Source of the DNA: Tachypleus tridentatus
Taxonomy: Eukaryota > Arthropoda > Merostomata > Xiphosura > Limulidae
Length of the DNA: 64,000 nucleotides
Reading direction: 5' to 3'
NCBI RefSeq assembly: GCF_004210375.1
Contig: NC_134829.1
Location: 23,204,034 to 23,268,033, forward strand
Numbering within the stretch: position 1 is the first letter of the stretch; the number at the start of each line of letters is the position of its first letter. Made by a program: the position numbers and the translations under genes. Below the pieces are notes generated by a model. The model had not been told where the DNA came from and made no database searches. It was given only the letters and a program-made list of their open reading frames with translations. This document shows, one piece after another, positions 36,400-64,000 of this stretch.

Positions 36400-37766
36400 T
36401 TTTATGATGGGCCAGGTGTCAAAAGCTATGTCATCTCAGTTGTTGACTTGCTTTCAAAATTTTATTGAAATACTATTTTATGAATTTATTTCAAGAAATT
36501 TGGTATCAAATTGTAGATTATAAATCAAACTGTAATGTTATATATGAGTTAATTTTAAAAGTAAATTTCAAAAGGACATGCCTAAATATTGATTTATTTG
36601 AGTTGTTTAGTATGTTAAGTACCGCACTGGGTAAAATTAGATATTTATCATGTTGAAATACAAAATGTACAGTTTCATGTGAATTAGGACCAACATTGGC
36701 AAGCTAGAATATAAAAACCTCGTATCTTTTTATTTTCTTGAGATATGGCTTATGTACTGATTCAAACACAGTGACCCTGCTCATTTCCTTTATTTTTGGA
36801 AACAGTCCTTTATATACACTCACTTCAATATGTGATGTGAAAAAAAATCAGTCAATAGCTTAGATCTCCCTTTCATGGTTTTCTCAACTGTTTTAATTTG
36901 TTAAAAGGCTTTCATGTTTTTTTGTTCTAAGGTTTAAAGCAGGTAGATTGTGTCTTTAGTCTGCTCCAAGTTTCATATTTTACTTTGATCTAAAGACAAC
37001 TTAGTTATTAATCTTGGTAAATTATAGGTGAATGCTATGGTAATAATATAGTAATTTGTGATTTTTTAGTTATTTAATTGTGTAATTTATACTAAATATA
37101 TTTTGTTTCATATCTTGCATGTATGAAATTTTAAAAGGCTTAGTAACCCATGTTCAGCAGCAATCAAATTCAAAAGTCATAGCTATAAGAGAGAATTGTT
37201 TGCTTTACTTCTGTATTTGTTGTTTTGTATTTAAAAAAAAAAGTTAATGACTTATTTTTAAATAGTAATATTATATATATATATATGTATGTATGTATTT
37301 AATGTGTAGTAATTGAAATGTGACAGTATATTACAAAATACCAGTACACTAAATCGTGGTCAAGATAGTATGGTCAGAATATGTAGAATGGTCAATTTTA
37401 TGTTATTGGATACGGTAATGTGTGCATGTGCACCACATTAGTACAAGCTATGTAAGGTTAGCCAGGAAGGCCAATGTAATAAAAAATAAATATGTACTAT
37501 TATGATACTTAAGCTGCTTAGCCTGAACATTTTTATTTTCATGTTATAAGCTGTAGTCATTCTAGTATGAAAACAATTATAATTTATATTTATTCGATTT
37601 TTGTATATACAAAAAAAAACTGTAATCTTTACTAAAAGTCTGTGAACTTTTGTGCAGATGTACACGCTGCATCAAATGTTTTAGCATAAATACATATTTA
37701 AGGTGTGCAAGTGTGTGTGTATACAAACTTGTTTATATTATACCATGCTTGTTTCAAAACAGTTAA
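36400..37766 (-). mobile_element. Inverted copy of the TTAA-bounded element (P2)
   Basis: The complement of this stretch aligns along its length with 51173-52796. Its 5' end starts TTAACTGTTTTG.. at 37766, against TTAACCCTTTTG at 51173. Shared internal blocks include TTTTAGTAAAGATTACAG, AATAAATATAAATTAT, CTAGAATGAC, TTAATGTGGTGCAC and TATTTAGGCATGT. About 250 bases present in the 51 kb copy (roughly 51310-51610) are missing. The low-coordinate end is uncertain because LINE copy B ends at 36361 right next to it. Confidence 0.6.
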
Positions 37767-39819
37767 TTTCACCATATTCTGAACTGTTTGAAAACTCACT
37801 GTTTTAAATTTAGGAAACAAGTTCAGCAACATAAACTGCTAATTTATGTTAAAAAATAAAAAAAATCTACTCTTTCAGTCTGAAACCAGACTAACCTCTG
37901 TATTAGATTAGAAAGCAAACAAGGTTATGAACTTGAACATACAAGAACATCAAATATCTTTGTAAAAATGCTTCTGAAGGACGTAATTGGGAATTTTATG
38001 GGAAATTGTTTTGAGGGCTCTACTGCACATAAAACCCATTAGAACTATCCAAGAAGAAAACTGTTAGTACAGTAACACTCCTTTCTAGTAGATAAACGTG
38101 GATTTTCTCTGGATTATATTTAATAACATTTTGCTCATTACTACATTTTGAATGTTTAACTCCTTTTTCAACATTTTCTTCATGTCACAACTTGTCAAAT
38201 TGTATGTCTTGCCATCTACTTCAGTTATGCCTGTAGTTTGTATGATTTTCAGAATACATCATAATTATCTTCTCCAGTAAACTAGTCATATTAATTAACT
38301 AAATTATGAAGTACAAATAACTTCCCAGACATGAAGTGGGAAAACAATAGGAAACTTTTGAAATTAGAAACACTTGATTATTAAAGAAGCTTTGTTCTGT
38401 TGTCATTAAATTAGGAGGGAAGAAATAGGTTTATAACTTTATCATTGCCAAGTCTAAAAATGTTAACTTCAGTTATTCCTTCATTGTGGCTGCTTAAACT
38501 TACCAGTTATTTTTGGTCTTTTTTAATAGAAATACTTTCCAGTTTGTAAACACATATAGCTCTCATTCTTTTGTGACCAGTAAGTTTAATTAGTAAGAGA
38601 TTGTAGAAAGTATTGGAAATTAAACCAAAATGCCATTGGAGTAAGTTATTTAATGATTCATTTGTTGTCACTTTTTCTTGTCAGGCAACTTTACTCACCA
38701 AGTACATGTAGAAGACTTAGAAATTTGCTTAAGTTTGTACTTTCCAAGTTTCATGGAAGACATGGTGTTTTATGGTGAGATTTGATTTTTGATATTTAAA
38801 AATGTACTTAATCTCATACTTAACACTAAAATTAGAATCTTATATATTCATATTGGTTAAGGTGTACTCTTTAATCTGTTTCTGAACAAACACTTTTTAC
38901 ACTTTACATAACTTTTGTTCAAGTGAATTATTTTGTCATATTGAAAATATTTTCCTTTGAAAAACTTAATTGTCTAAATTTTATTTGTTTGGTTTTCATC
39001 TGTTAAACTTTTTCCCCTGTATTTTTCATAATTGCAGAGAGCAGTCACTTTTTAAAGCTCTTAATGAAGCTAACTAAAAATTTGTATTAAGTGACTTCTG
39101 TCTTTAACTTTTCTCATCCATTTAGTTTGTGAAGCATAAAAGTAATGCTTAATGGTTTTGTTGTGTTATTTAAATCAGTTTTTGTTTGTGTGTGTGTGTA
39201 TATACAGACTCACTTTTTTGTATGTGAAATGTATAATTTGCTCCTCCTAAAATCAAAGCTGTACTTACTATTTCTTAATTTTGTTTTTTATTTATATTTC
39301 AGTGTACTTTAGTTTTGGCATCCCTGTATGTACTTTCCTTGAGAAATCTACAATGTATAGATGGTATTTCTGAGTTTTGTGCTCTTTCATTTAAGACTTA
39401 GTTTCATTTCTTTATGTAAAATCTCTACATAAAAGTTTTGGTGATTCTGTGTGTGATATTTTGGTTAAAATAAGTTTTTATTTACAAAAGGGCCTTACCT
39501 TTCTTACACAAAGTTATCTTGACAATTGTTGATTCTTTAATGCTTGCTGAAAACATTTTGCTCTTAGTAGAGCAGTGTTTATACCCTGTCAGTTTTGCAT
39601 CATTACTGGACATGTACGTATCATGTGACTATTCTTCACCAATAGTATTTGTCATCTATACTGGTTCAGCTAGCTCCCCTTGCTACTCTCGCTGAATTCC
39701 CTCTTTCTCAATTGGCATATCATTGTTTAGATGTGGGTACCATTTATGAACATGATTTTTTGTCATTTCAATTTAAACAGTTTTCTTGCACTTTGTTTGC
39801 ATTCACTCGTTTTACTTAC
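37767..39819. other. AT-rich non-coding stretch, probably Scm intron
   Basis: No exon or known repeat is recognised apart from short AT and TG microsatellite-like runs (for example about 39187-39200). Confidence 0.4.
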
Positions 39820-40721
39820 AGGAATTTTGTGAGAGACTAGCCATGGTCTATGCCACCCGACATGTGTGATCTGGTGGACTCTGGATCATGCAAACTGGCC
39901 CTCTTTCACTGCTCCTGCAGAACTTGATCTTCCATTGTCTGAAAGCCATCAATGGATTACTGTGTGGCAGCAGTAACTGACTGTATTATACAAGCAGTTA
40001 CTCAATGTATTTCTAAAACCTCAACATGTTTTCCAGGATATCCTCGTTCATGGTGAAATCCTGCCTGCCCCATGGCACAGAAGGCTTAAAAAGGAGCCTG
40101 GAATACTTTCCATAGGTATCCCACACACTTGAACTGCATAACTTTCCATCAAAGCCAGAAGGAATCTTGGATTAAGTTCACAATCAGCATATCTTCTACC
40201 ACCAGTTCCAAAGTCATATGGGATAAGATTTGAAAGGTCAGTGGGCAATATGATTCTGTCTCCCGCTCGATCTTGCTTTCTGATACCCGGAGCGTCACTT
40301 GTACTTTAGGAGAAAGATTTTGCCAGGTATCTAGCTCTTCTGCTTTTTCCTCCACCTTCTTAACCATCAAGACTTGGGCAGAGTGATCACCTCTTTCCTT
40401 TCGAGCTGACTGTCTCTATAACTATAATTGTCCCTTTACACTGGTGGAACTCAAATTGCCCCTCCTTTGGTTTGGCAGTACATCATTTGGATTTGATGAT
40501 ATACATGATGAAATGCTGCACCATCTATCTCCTGCTTCTTTTGCTGTTCTTCTGATTGTTTTTAACTGAATCTAGCAGGAGAATGATTTTCCTGATGCTT
40601 GGCACCAGGCTTTTGTCCTACCTTTCTCTAAGTCTGGGAAGGATCCCAAGATTTTTTGAAACTACTATCCAATTGCTTTGATGAGCTGTCTCTGTAAGAC
40701 CTTAGAGAGGATGGTTAATGT
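39820..40721 (+). mobile_element. RNase H-bearing LINE, copy C: fragment truncated at both ends
   Basis: It aligns with copy D from about 62095 to 63041 (end of the endonuclease through the first third of RT). Shared landmarks include CTCTTTCACTGCTCCTGCAG-like text near 39900, 'CCAGAAGGAATCTTGGATTA' at 40155 and 'CCTTAGAGAGGATGGTTAAT' near 40700. It stops abruptly at about 40721 in the RT. Loss of the 3' end is unusual for LINE insertions, so this is probably the remnant of a later deletion or rearrangement. Confidence 0.8.
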
Positions 40722-41600
40722 GTGATAATGGTGGTGGACTTTTGTTACAAGGTTGTTTATATCATTATATGTATACCTTTAAGATGTATAGAGTACATCT
40801 TAAACAGTCCAAACACAGAGAAAGTTTAAGAATGGTTTGAAGGAAGTTAAATAAAATTAAAGCTAAAGATAAACTAGAATGAATCTTATTACTTGTACAG
40901 GTTTACTGATTTTGAAATGATACTGAATTACTTTAATTCTGCTCGATTATCGTACTTAAAGATGTGTTGTGGACATGGTGACATGTAGTCTTTCTATGTT
41001 TTTTTAATTATGCTATTCATTGACGTAACATTATGAATATCAGGGAATTCATTATAAAGAATATGCTTCAGTAATAGCCAGAATATTGTTGGCTTGATAA
41101 TTTTTTAATTACATCACTTTCTGACTACTAAAGTATTGATCCTCACATTGGATTTTCAAAGTTTTTAGACAACTCAATTTACTGAAGAAAAAAAAGGTTC
41201 TGTTTGATGACATATTAAAATTACATTGTTATGTGGTATATTTTATTTTCTATTATGAAATCAAAAAATTGTACTTGGATATAGTTGCCTATAAGAGAAT
41301 GATAGCATTTTGAAAAAAAGTATTTTTCTAGGGAATTGTTTAATACAATAATCTGTTGTATGTAATACTACATTATTGGAGTACTATATCAGAGTTGCAA
41401 GCAAGAGAGCATAATTGTGATCAGTTTTTCTTTCCCCCTTTTAACTGTATTTATACCTTTATGAATTTGTTGACACAAAACATTAATACTTAGTTTTGTG
41501 AACTCATTATAAGGTTTTGCACCATACAAGTAATGGTGTTGAACCTTGCTCTGTACTGTTGCCTGTTTTTTAATGTTTGATCACATTATCAACCAAAACT
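40722..41600. other. AT-rich non-coding stretch
   Basis: Nothing recognisable between LINE copy C and the tyrosine-recombinase fragment. Confidence 0.4.
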
Positions 41601-42400
41601 GTTTATTGCAGTTCTAAGTTTGAGCAGTGATAAATGGTTATTCCAGCTCATCATGCTTCTCTTGTTCTTGCCCTTTTAAAGTCATTTTTATTATGTTGCC
41701 CACAAATGCCTTGGCATTGTCTTCATTGAAAAATGAGTCTGTTCTTAACTTACTCGGGTTGTCTTCCTTAGAAACCATAGTAAATTACTTTACCATCTTA
41801 CCAGGAAAACCTTTTTATTGTTACTTATGTTAGGAAGGAAATGATCAGATGTTTTTGTCTCTGATGTTTCTCATTATTTTTTTTAGGAGGGCTCTATATT
41901 TGTGTACTGTTAGAATATGCTTACCAAAGAGTTGGGTTGTGTGAGGTCACCTGTTTGTCTCTTTGCATTTCCCACTCTGGTTGACTCTGATTCTCATTCC
42001 ACAGAATATTTTCCATGTCCTATCAGGACTGTTTGTTGTTACCTTGCAAAAACAAGATCCTTTGTGGGGGGTCAAAATTATTTGTGCTTTATGTCAAATC
42101 TCATAATTTTCATTATAAGAGGCTCCATTATAAAGCTGACACTTCCAAAACAGTACTGTTATTTGAGTGCTTTTCATAAGGCATCTGCTGTCTGAGGACA
42201 AGTGTACCAGCACTCATTTCATTTGTACAGAAATCCGTAGCCATAGCATCTGGCAACTTGACCAGCATGTGATGGTGTGGAGTACCATGATATTCTTTCA
42301 TTTTTCATCTACTTGAGGTGTATGACAGATGAACAACTATGTTGTGGAAACAGCTTGTGTTAGTGTTTTAGATGGAGATTCTTTGTATGTTGCATACTAC
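41600..42400 (+). mobile_element. Tyrosine-recombinase retroelement (DIRS/Ngaro-like) C-terminal fragment
   Basis: The + strand frame at 41917-42195 contains CPIRTVCCYLAKTRSFVGGQ and LCFMSNL, matching the recombinase segment 'CPVRAL..YL..T..(R)GG...LF.S' of DIRS-type elements. Downstream in broken frame come KSVAIASGNL (usual '(R)..ATS.A') and HDILSFFIYLRCMTDEQL, which resembles the catalytic-Tyr segment 'HTF..FYLRD'. Many stops show it is dead. It is a different copy from the 46-50 kb element. Confidence 0.5.
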
Positions 42401-42752
42401 TGATATTTAGATGGCTTTTGCCATTGAACTTTGTGTTTATGAATCCTCACCTTATATAAAATGCAGCATTTTCTTATAATTGTTGGGGTGTGGTTTGTTG
42501 CAAGCCTCTTTCTTGATTATCCTTGTTCTCCAAGTTTATCCATACATTTTTGTTTTCTAGTGCCATTATCTACTCAAGGTATTCTCAATGTGTGAGTTAT
42601 AAAACCTCAACCTGAATGCATTTCATGCTGTGAGAGTAAGAATATTTTGTGTTGGAAAGAGCTCTTACTTACTTTGCTTGAAATGATAAATCCTTATGAC
42701 ATCAAATTCACTACAAAATGCCAGACATTGCAAAAATATAATTCTGACACAC

Positions 42753-42880
42753 AGTAAGAGTAGCCCAAGAGTTGGCTGTTGGTGATGATGCCTAGCTGTC
42801 TTTTCTCTAGTCTTTCACTGCTAAATTAGGGATGGCTTGCACAGATAGCCCTCACAGAGCTTTGCACAAAATTCAGTCCA
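42753..42880 (+). mobile_element. SINE family A, 5'-truncated
   Basis: Only the body and tail remain: 'AGTAGCCCAAGAGTTGGC', 'CACTGCTAAATTAGGGATGG' and 'GATAGCCCTCACAGAGCTTT', ending GCACAAAATTC. The tRNA-like head is absent. Confidence 0.75.
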
Positions 42881-43020
42881 AATGGTCTTTTTATATACAG
42901 AAGTTTTATTTAGTAATTTATTAACTACTTTTTTTTCTTGTGCGGTTTACTTGTGATGCTTACTGAGTTTTTTTTATCTTCTCAAAGTGATTGTTTATGT
43001 ATATCCGTTTTATATTTTAG

Positions 43021-43130
43021 ATTTCCTAAGGACAAATTAGTGTTTCTGCTGTTGGTCAAAGAATCGTTAATGTGCACGTGTACCATAACTTTTGCTCAAG
43101 TTCTGAAAGCAGCCTACCATACTATCCATC

Positions 43131-43152
<22 letters not shown>
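43021..43152 (+). other. Scm: Scm exon with 5' UTR and start codon
   Basis: An acceptor (TTTTATATTTTAG, ending 43020) and a donor (GTATGT at 43153) define a 132-base exon: 110 bases of 5' UTR and 22 coding bases. The acceptor implies at least one further upstream non-coding exon. Confidence 0.6.
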
Positions 43153-59467
<16,315 letters not shown>

Positions 59468-59472
59468 GTTAG

Positions 59473-59867
59473 CCCTTTTTTTTCTTTTTTCCTGTGCCAG
59501 CTGTTGTTAAGCTTCATTTGAAAAATTAATTAGGTTGCTTGTTTCACAAAGCTTACCAGGTTTGGTTGTATAGTAGATATATTTTTTAAAGTAACATAGA
59601 AACTATTTGTCAGTTAGTTGTATACACACATACAAACACAGAAATCATGTTAACACAAAACTGTGCATGCACATATTAAGACAGATTCTGTTTGTACACA
59701 AAAATTGGCATACATAATTTATAATTTTATTATAATGTATTCTCTTGGCTGGACATGTCAGCAGGAGTTCTTGTAATTCACTCTCTACAGTTGCTGTCAC
59801 TTGAAGCTCTTTGTTTTCCCTGCTACATTTTGTCTTGTGTCTGATGACAGTCTATTTAAACAGTCAA
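59473..59867. other. Scm intron 7, upstream part
   Basis: Non-coding sequence between exon 7 and LINE copy D. Confidence 0.5.
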
Positions 59868-60308
59868 CCCCTCAGTGTGGATTCCTGTACGTGGTGAGGG
59901 GACCTCTCAGGAAAGGTTCTGTTCTGTCTGGTTACCTTCTTTGGGATCTAAACATCCACCCACGTGTTTGCCATGCGTGGCGACCCATGAAGGGGGAGGA
60001 GTGGATCCTGGTGGTTGAGAGGTCCATCCAAAACACACCACTTTGGCCTTGAATTCCTGTAGATGGGCAGCCTTTGGGTGACCCCCTTGGGTCATTCGGC
60101 TGGTCCACTTGGGCTAAAGTCAACCAAGTACCAGTGTTGGAAGTTCTCAACAGGTGTTGTGGACATAGTGCCTGATACTGGTGTTTGGGTATAGTGCTCA
60201 CGAAACCCTGGTGTTGCTGCATTGTCCTTGCATAATATTGTAATGCATCCCCTCATAGGGCTCCATGGTGGGTGGGGTCAGTGGGTACCGAAATTTTTCT
60301 TTTTTCCT

Positions 60309-61388
60309 ATGGATCCTCCTTCAAAAAATTTAAATAAAATAGTGAAAAAACAGTTAATAGGTAAGCAACCACGTCTTGAAGACTTTGAGCAGCAATCTTC
60401 AACATCTGTAACACACGTACCTCATTTTTCTTATATTACATTCTTTCAGAAAAACCTTCAGGGCAATTGTCCCCCTTTTTTATTCAGAAGGGACTAGAGG
60501 GTTTTGCTGGCTCTCCAAAGTCAGTAAAGAAGCTTCGATCTGGAGACATATTAGTTGAAACATCCACAATCCACTACAGTGAACTCCTCTTGAATTCAAT
60601 GGCAATTGGGGATATACCTATTGAGGGTACCCCTCATGCTACCTTGAATTCATCACGAGGAGTTATTGTTGAGAGGGATTTGAAGAATGTCCCCAAGTCA
60701 GAGATTCTTGCTTGAGAGAAACTCAAGGAATTTTTGCAGTGAGGTGCATCTCCACTCGCAAAGATGGAGTTACATTGCCAACAAATACCCTCGTATTGAG
60801 ATTTACATCATCACGTGCATCTGCCACTATCAAGGCAGGTTATTTAATTTGGAGGATACGGCCATACATTCCAAACCCTCCGATGTTTCCAGTGTCAGAG
60901 GTTCGGCCACTCAAAAACATCATGTCATGGTTTCCTGACATGGGCTCGTTGAGGTGGCAAGGACCACAATGCCTATGAATGTGACATGGACCTACATTGC
61001 GTCAACTGCAATGGTTCTCACCCTTCCTACTTTCGTTCTTACCCAAAATGGTTGGAGGAAAAAGAGGTGCAGCGTTTGTAAACGACTCATAACATTAGTT
61101 ATCATGAGGCTCAGAAATTGCTCAAAACAAATGAAAAGCCTTTTGACCTCCATGGTTAAAAAGGTTGATGAATCGACTTCCACACCCATCTCTGTTCCTC
61201 CCATACATTCCAGGAAACCTCAAGATCCACATCCTTCAGCTTCCAGTACAGGCATTTCTTCTGATACATCTTTTTCTCCCACCCCAAGAGGCAAAACAAT
61301 CATTCGTTCGCGTCCTCAGTCACTGGAATCCCCTTCCAATAACAAAGACCTGCCCAGTCTTTGCCAGGGCAGGATCCATGGAGGTTAA
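60309..61388 (+). pseudogene. LINE copy D ORF1 (nucleocapsid-like), frameshifted
   Basis: The start MDPPSKNLNKIVKKQLIGKQ is followed in shifting frames by FAGSPKSVKKLRSGDILVET, LLNSMAIGDIPIEGTPHATL and LRFTSSRASATIKAGYLIW. Then zinc-knuckle-like text follows (about 60880-61080) with Cys/His spacing disrupted by frameshifts. This is the usual order of ORF1 proteins of Jockey/I elements: RNA-binding domain, then CCHC knuckles. They coat the element RNA. Confidence 0.65.
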
Positions 61389-61462
61389 TAGACCTCCTTT
61401 GACTATGGACAGTAAGGAAAAAAGAAGGGTTCTCCAGCCACTTCGCCTACCTGTCATTAAAA

Positions 61463-62200
61463 ATGGCCACCTTGATACAATGGAATTGTCGAGGTTTACG
61501 TTCTAATCTGGATGATATCAAAACATTGATTGCTTCCTACCATCCTGTATGTCTTTCCTTACAAGAAACATTTCTAAAACTTGTTGATAAAGTCACCATT
61601 CGGCAGTTTTCTCTGTACAGAAATGACAGGTTGTGTGATAGATGAGTACATGAAGGGGCAACACTATTGGTGATCAGCATGTGCTTACCCTGTCTTTGTC
61701 ACTCAACACACCCTTGGAGGCCGTAGCCATCCGTGTTTCCTTGGGTCATACCATCACTGTTTGTTCTCTCTACCTGTACCCCGGAGAGACATATGATCAA
61801 TCAGATCTTGATGCTCTCATTGTGTAGTTGTCGTCTCCCTTTCTACTCCTGGGGGATGTTAATGGACATCATCCCCTCTGGGGAAGTGCTGTTATCGATG
61901 GGAGGGGTCGCACTGTAGAGTGTATGCTCTCTGATCACAATCTTTCTCTTTTCAATACTGGTTCTTCCACTTATTTTCATGTACCTAGTCAGTCCTTTAC
62001 CGCTATTGATCTCTCAGTTTGCTCCCCTTCATTATTCTCCCATTTTTCATGGATGGTTGACAATAATCCACTAGGTAGTGATCATTTTCCTATACTTTTG
62101 AGAGAGACTGGCTGTGGTCGACACCACCTACCCGCATGCCCCGGTGGAAGCTGGATCAGGCAGACTGGTCCACTTTCACTGCTCTCGCAGAACTTGATCC
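61463..62200 (+). pseudogene. LINE copy D endonuclease domain of ORF2
   Basis: ATLIQWNCRGLRSNLDDIKT and CLSLQETFLK (metal-binding Asn and Glu of the apurinic endonuclease fold) open the domain. GDVNGHHPLWGS (61852-61887; catalytic Asp and Asn) and GSDHFPILL (62078-62103; catalytic Asp-His) close it. A frameshift and a TGA near 61645 and a TAG near 61826 interrupt it. The enzyme nicks target DNA to prime reverse transcription. Confidence 0.75.
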
Positions 62201-62628
62201 TGCCATTGTGAATCAGTCATCAATAGACAACTGTGTGGCAGCAGTAACTGGCTGTATTTTACAAGCAGCTGCTCAGTGTATTCTTAAAACCTCGACACGT
62301 TTTCCACGAAAACCTTGTCCATGGTGGAATTCTGCTTGCCACTTAGCACGGAAGGCTCAAAATGGGCCTGGGATACTTTTCGTAGATATCCCACACTTTC
62401 GAACCATGTCGCTTTCCAACGGGCCCGTGCACATGCTAGGTGGGTAAGACGTCAAAGCCAGAAGGAATCTTGGATTAAGTTCACTACTAACATATCTTCT
62501 ACCACCAGTTCCAAGGTCATATGGGACAGGATTCGAAAGGTCAGTGGGCACTACAATTCTGTCCCTCTCTTGATCTGACTCTGATGGTCAAGAGGTGGCT
62601 GATGTCCGGAGCATTGCTGATACTCTAG

Positions 62629-63860
62629 GTGAAAGCTTTTGCCGGGTATCTAGCACTTCTGCTTGTTCCTCCACCTTCTTGGCCATCAAGACTCGGGCAG
62701 AGTGTTTCACCTCTTTCCTTTCGAACTGATTGTCTCTTTGACTGTAATTGTCCCTTTACACTGGTGGAACTGAAAATGGCCCTTCATCTGTCTGGCAGTA
62801 CATCTGTTGGACCTGATGATGTACACTATGACATGCTGCATCATCTATCTCCTGCTTATCTTGATGTCCTTCTAATTGTCTTTAACCGGATCTGGCACAA
62901 GAATGTTTTTCCTGATGCCTGGTGCCAGGGTATTATTTTACCTTTCTCTAAGCCAGGGAAAGATCCCAAGATTCCTTCAAACTACCGTCCAATTGCTTTG
63001 ACGAGCTGTCTCTGTAAGACCTTAGAAAGGATGGTTAATGTTTGTCTTGTTTGGTTCCTCGATTCAAACAACCTCCTCTCACCCACCCAGTGTGGGTTAC
63101 GACAACAGCACTCCACCACAGACCACCTAATTCGACTTGAAACATCAATCAGAGAAGCCTTTCTCAAACGCCAACATCTTGTATCAATATTCTTTGACAT
63201 TGAGAAGGCTTATGACACAACATGGAGGTATGGCATTTTGCGAGACCTCCATACATATGGGTTACGTGGCCATTTACCCATGTTTATTAAAACATTTTTA
63301 ATGGACAGGAGATTCTAAGTTCGTGTGGGTTTGAAATTTTCTCGTTCTTTTGTACAGGAACTTGGAATCCCTCAGTGCTGTGTTTTGATTGTCACACTTT
63401 TCAATATAAAGATAAATGCCATCACTGAACAACTCCCTCTTACTGTTGCGAATGGGCTGTGTGTTGATGACTTTCACATCTTGTGTCAGTCATCGAACAT
63501 GAGATATATTGAGTGGCAACTACAAACTGCCCTCAGTCGTGTACTGAAGTGGACTATGGGGAACAGCTTAAATTTTTCTCTCTCTAAAACCGTTTGCATG
63601 CACTTTTGCTGCCAATGGGGTATTCACTCTGATTCTGAACTTCATATTGGTGAAGTTTTGCTGCCAGTGGTCCCTGAGACCAAGTTCTTGGGGCTTATCT
63701 TTGACCGTAAGCTGACCTTTATAGCACACTTAAAGCAGCTACAGGTCAAATGCACAAGAGCACTGAACATCCTCCATGTCCTCTCTACTACCAGTTGGGG
63801 AGCAGATCGCTGTTCAATGTTAAAGGTATATAGTGCTCTTATTCGATCAAAACTCAACTA
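62629..63860 (+). pseudogene. LINE copy D reverse transcriptase domain of ORF2
   Basis: An open stretch of 229 codons (62629-63318) contains SVGPDDVHYDMLHHLSP, NYRPIALTSCLCKTLERMVN and TQCGLRQQHSTTDHLIRLET. It also contains FFDIEKAYDTTWRYGI (motif A, 63191-63235). After a TAA at about 63316 the frame resumes with QELGIPQC and the catalytic motif VDDF (63463-63474, in place of YADD). The order is that of LINE reverse transcriptases. One stop before motif B plus frame changes inactivate it. Confidence 0.8.
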
Positions 63861-64000
63861 TGGATCAATGGTCTGTGGCTCTGCCAGACCCTCGGCCTTA
63901 AAGATGCTAGACCCCATTCATCACCAAGGACTTCGACTCTGCACTGGGGCTTTCCGCACCTCTCTAATTCAAAGCTTATACATTGAATCTCAAGAACCTT

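Larger units (their letters stand above)
59868..64000 (+). mobile_element. RNase H-bearing LINE, copy D, most complete (3' end off window)
   Basis: The 5' end (CAGTGTGGATTCCTGTACG at about 59872) is shared with copy B. Then come a leader (to 60308), ORF1 (60309-61388), and ORF2 with an apurinic endonuclease (61463-62200) and reverse transcriptase (62629-63860). It runs off the right edge in the RT thumb. Several stops and frameshifts break both ORFs, so it is inactive. Inserted in the Scm intron in the sense orientation. The family is I/Jockey-like with RNase H (seen in copies A and B). Confidence 0.88.

Overview
This is a eukaryotic, AT-rich, intron-containing genomic window, most likely from an arthropod. 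The abundant tRNA-derived SINEs with a conserved body and a tail like 'GCGCGAAATTC..AAACAAAC' resemble those I associate with chelicerates, especially horseshoe crabs. That taxonomic guess is inference. There are no prokaryotic operons, and most of the short open frames are chance.

Two host genes are supported, both on the + strand. (1) The last three coding exons of a Cdk8 (Mediator kinase module) orthologue lie at 5291-7487. The upstream kinase-domain exons are off the left edge. (2) The 5' part of a Sex comb on midleg (Scm / SCMH1-like Polycomb-group) orthologue lies at 43021-59467. Seven coding exons with compatible splice phases encode two FCS zinc fingers, two MBT repeats and a Ser/Pro-rich linker. 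The C-terminal SPM/SAM exons lie beyond the right edge. A CG-richer stretch near 29.2-29.6 kb, with a good splice donor and a CRE palindrome, is a candidate Scm promoter and non-coding first exon.

The rest is mostly mobile-element debris. A RNase H-bearing non-LTR retrotransposon family (I/Jockey-like) is present as four copies: 1-2440, 32672-36361 (internally deleted, with a target-site duplication), about 39820-40721, and 59868 to the right edge (inside the Scm intron after exon 7). A second decayed LINE lies on the - strand at 25.3-28.5 kb, and a CR1-like tail fragment at 31.1-31.4 kb. A decayed Ty3/gypsy element is on the - strand at 20.7-23.4 kb. Two tyrosine-recombinase (DIRS-like) retroelement remnants lie at 41.6-42.4 and 46.4-50.6 kb. 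Two tRNA-derived SINE families are present, several copies with clear target-site duplications. A TTAA-bounded element family of about 1.4-1.6 kb (51173-52796, an inverted copy at about 36.4-37.77 kb, a partial copy at 44.4 kb) and two tiny TTAA/CCCT elements (4907-5173 and 18354-18423) look like piggyBac-type non-autonomous transposons.

Layout: 0-2.4 kb LINE; 2.4-7.8 kb Cdk8 3' end; 7.8-12.7 kb AT-rich intergenic; 12.75-17.56 kb unrecognised less AT-rich block; 17.6-20.7 kb intergenic with a hairpin MITE; 20.7-23.4 kb gypsy; 24.4-29.1 kb SINEs and LINE; 29.2-43.0 kb candidate Scm promoter and first intron full of insertions; 43.0-59.5 kb Scm coding exons; 59.9-64 kb LINE. The new-looking material is the TTAA family and the DIRS-like elements. 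I do not see evidence for an unknown cellular system.
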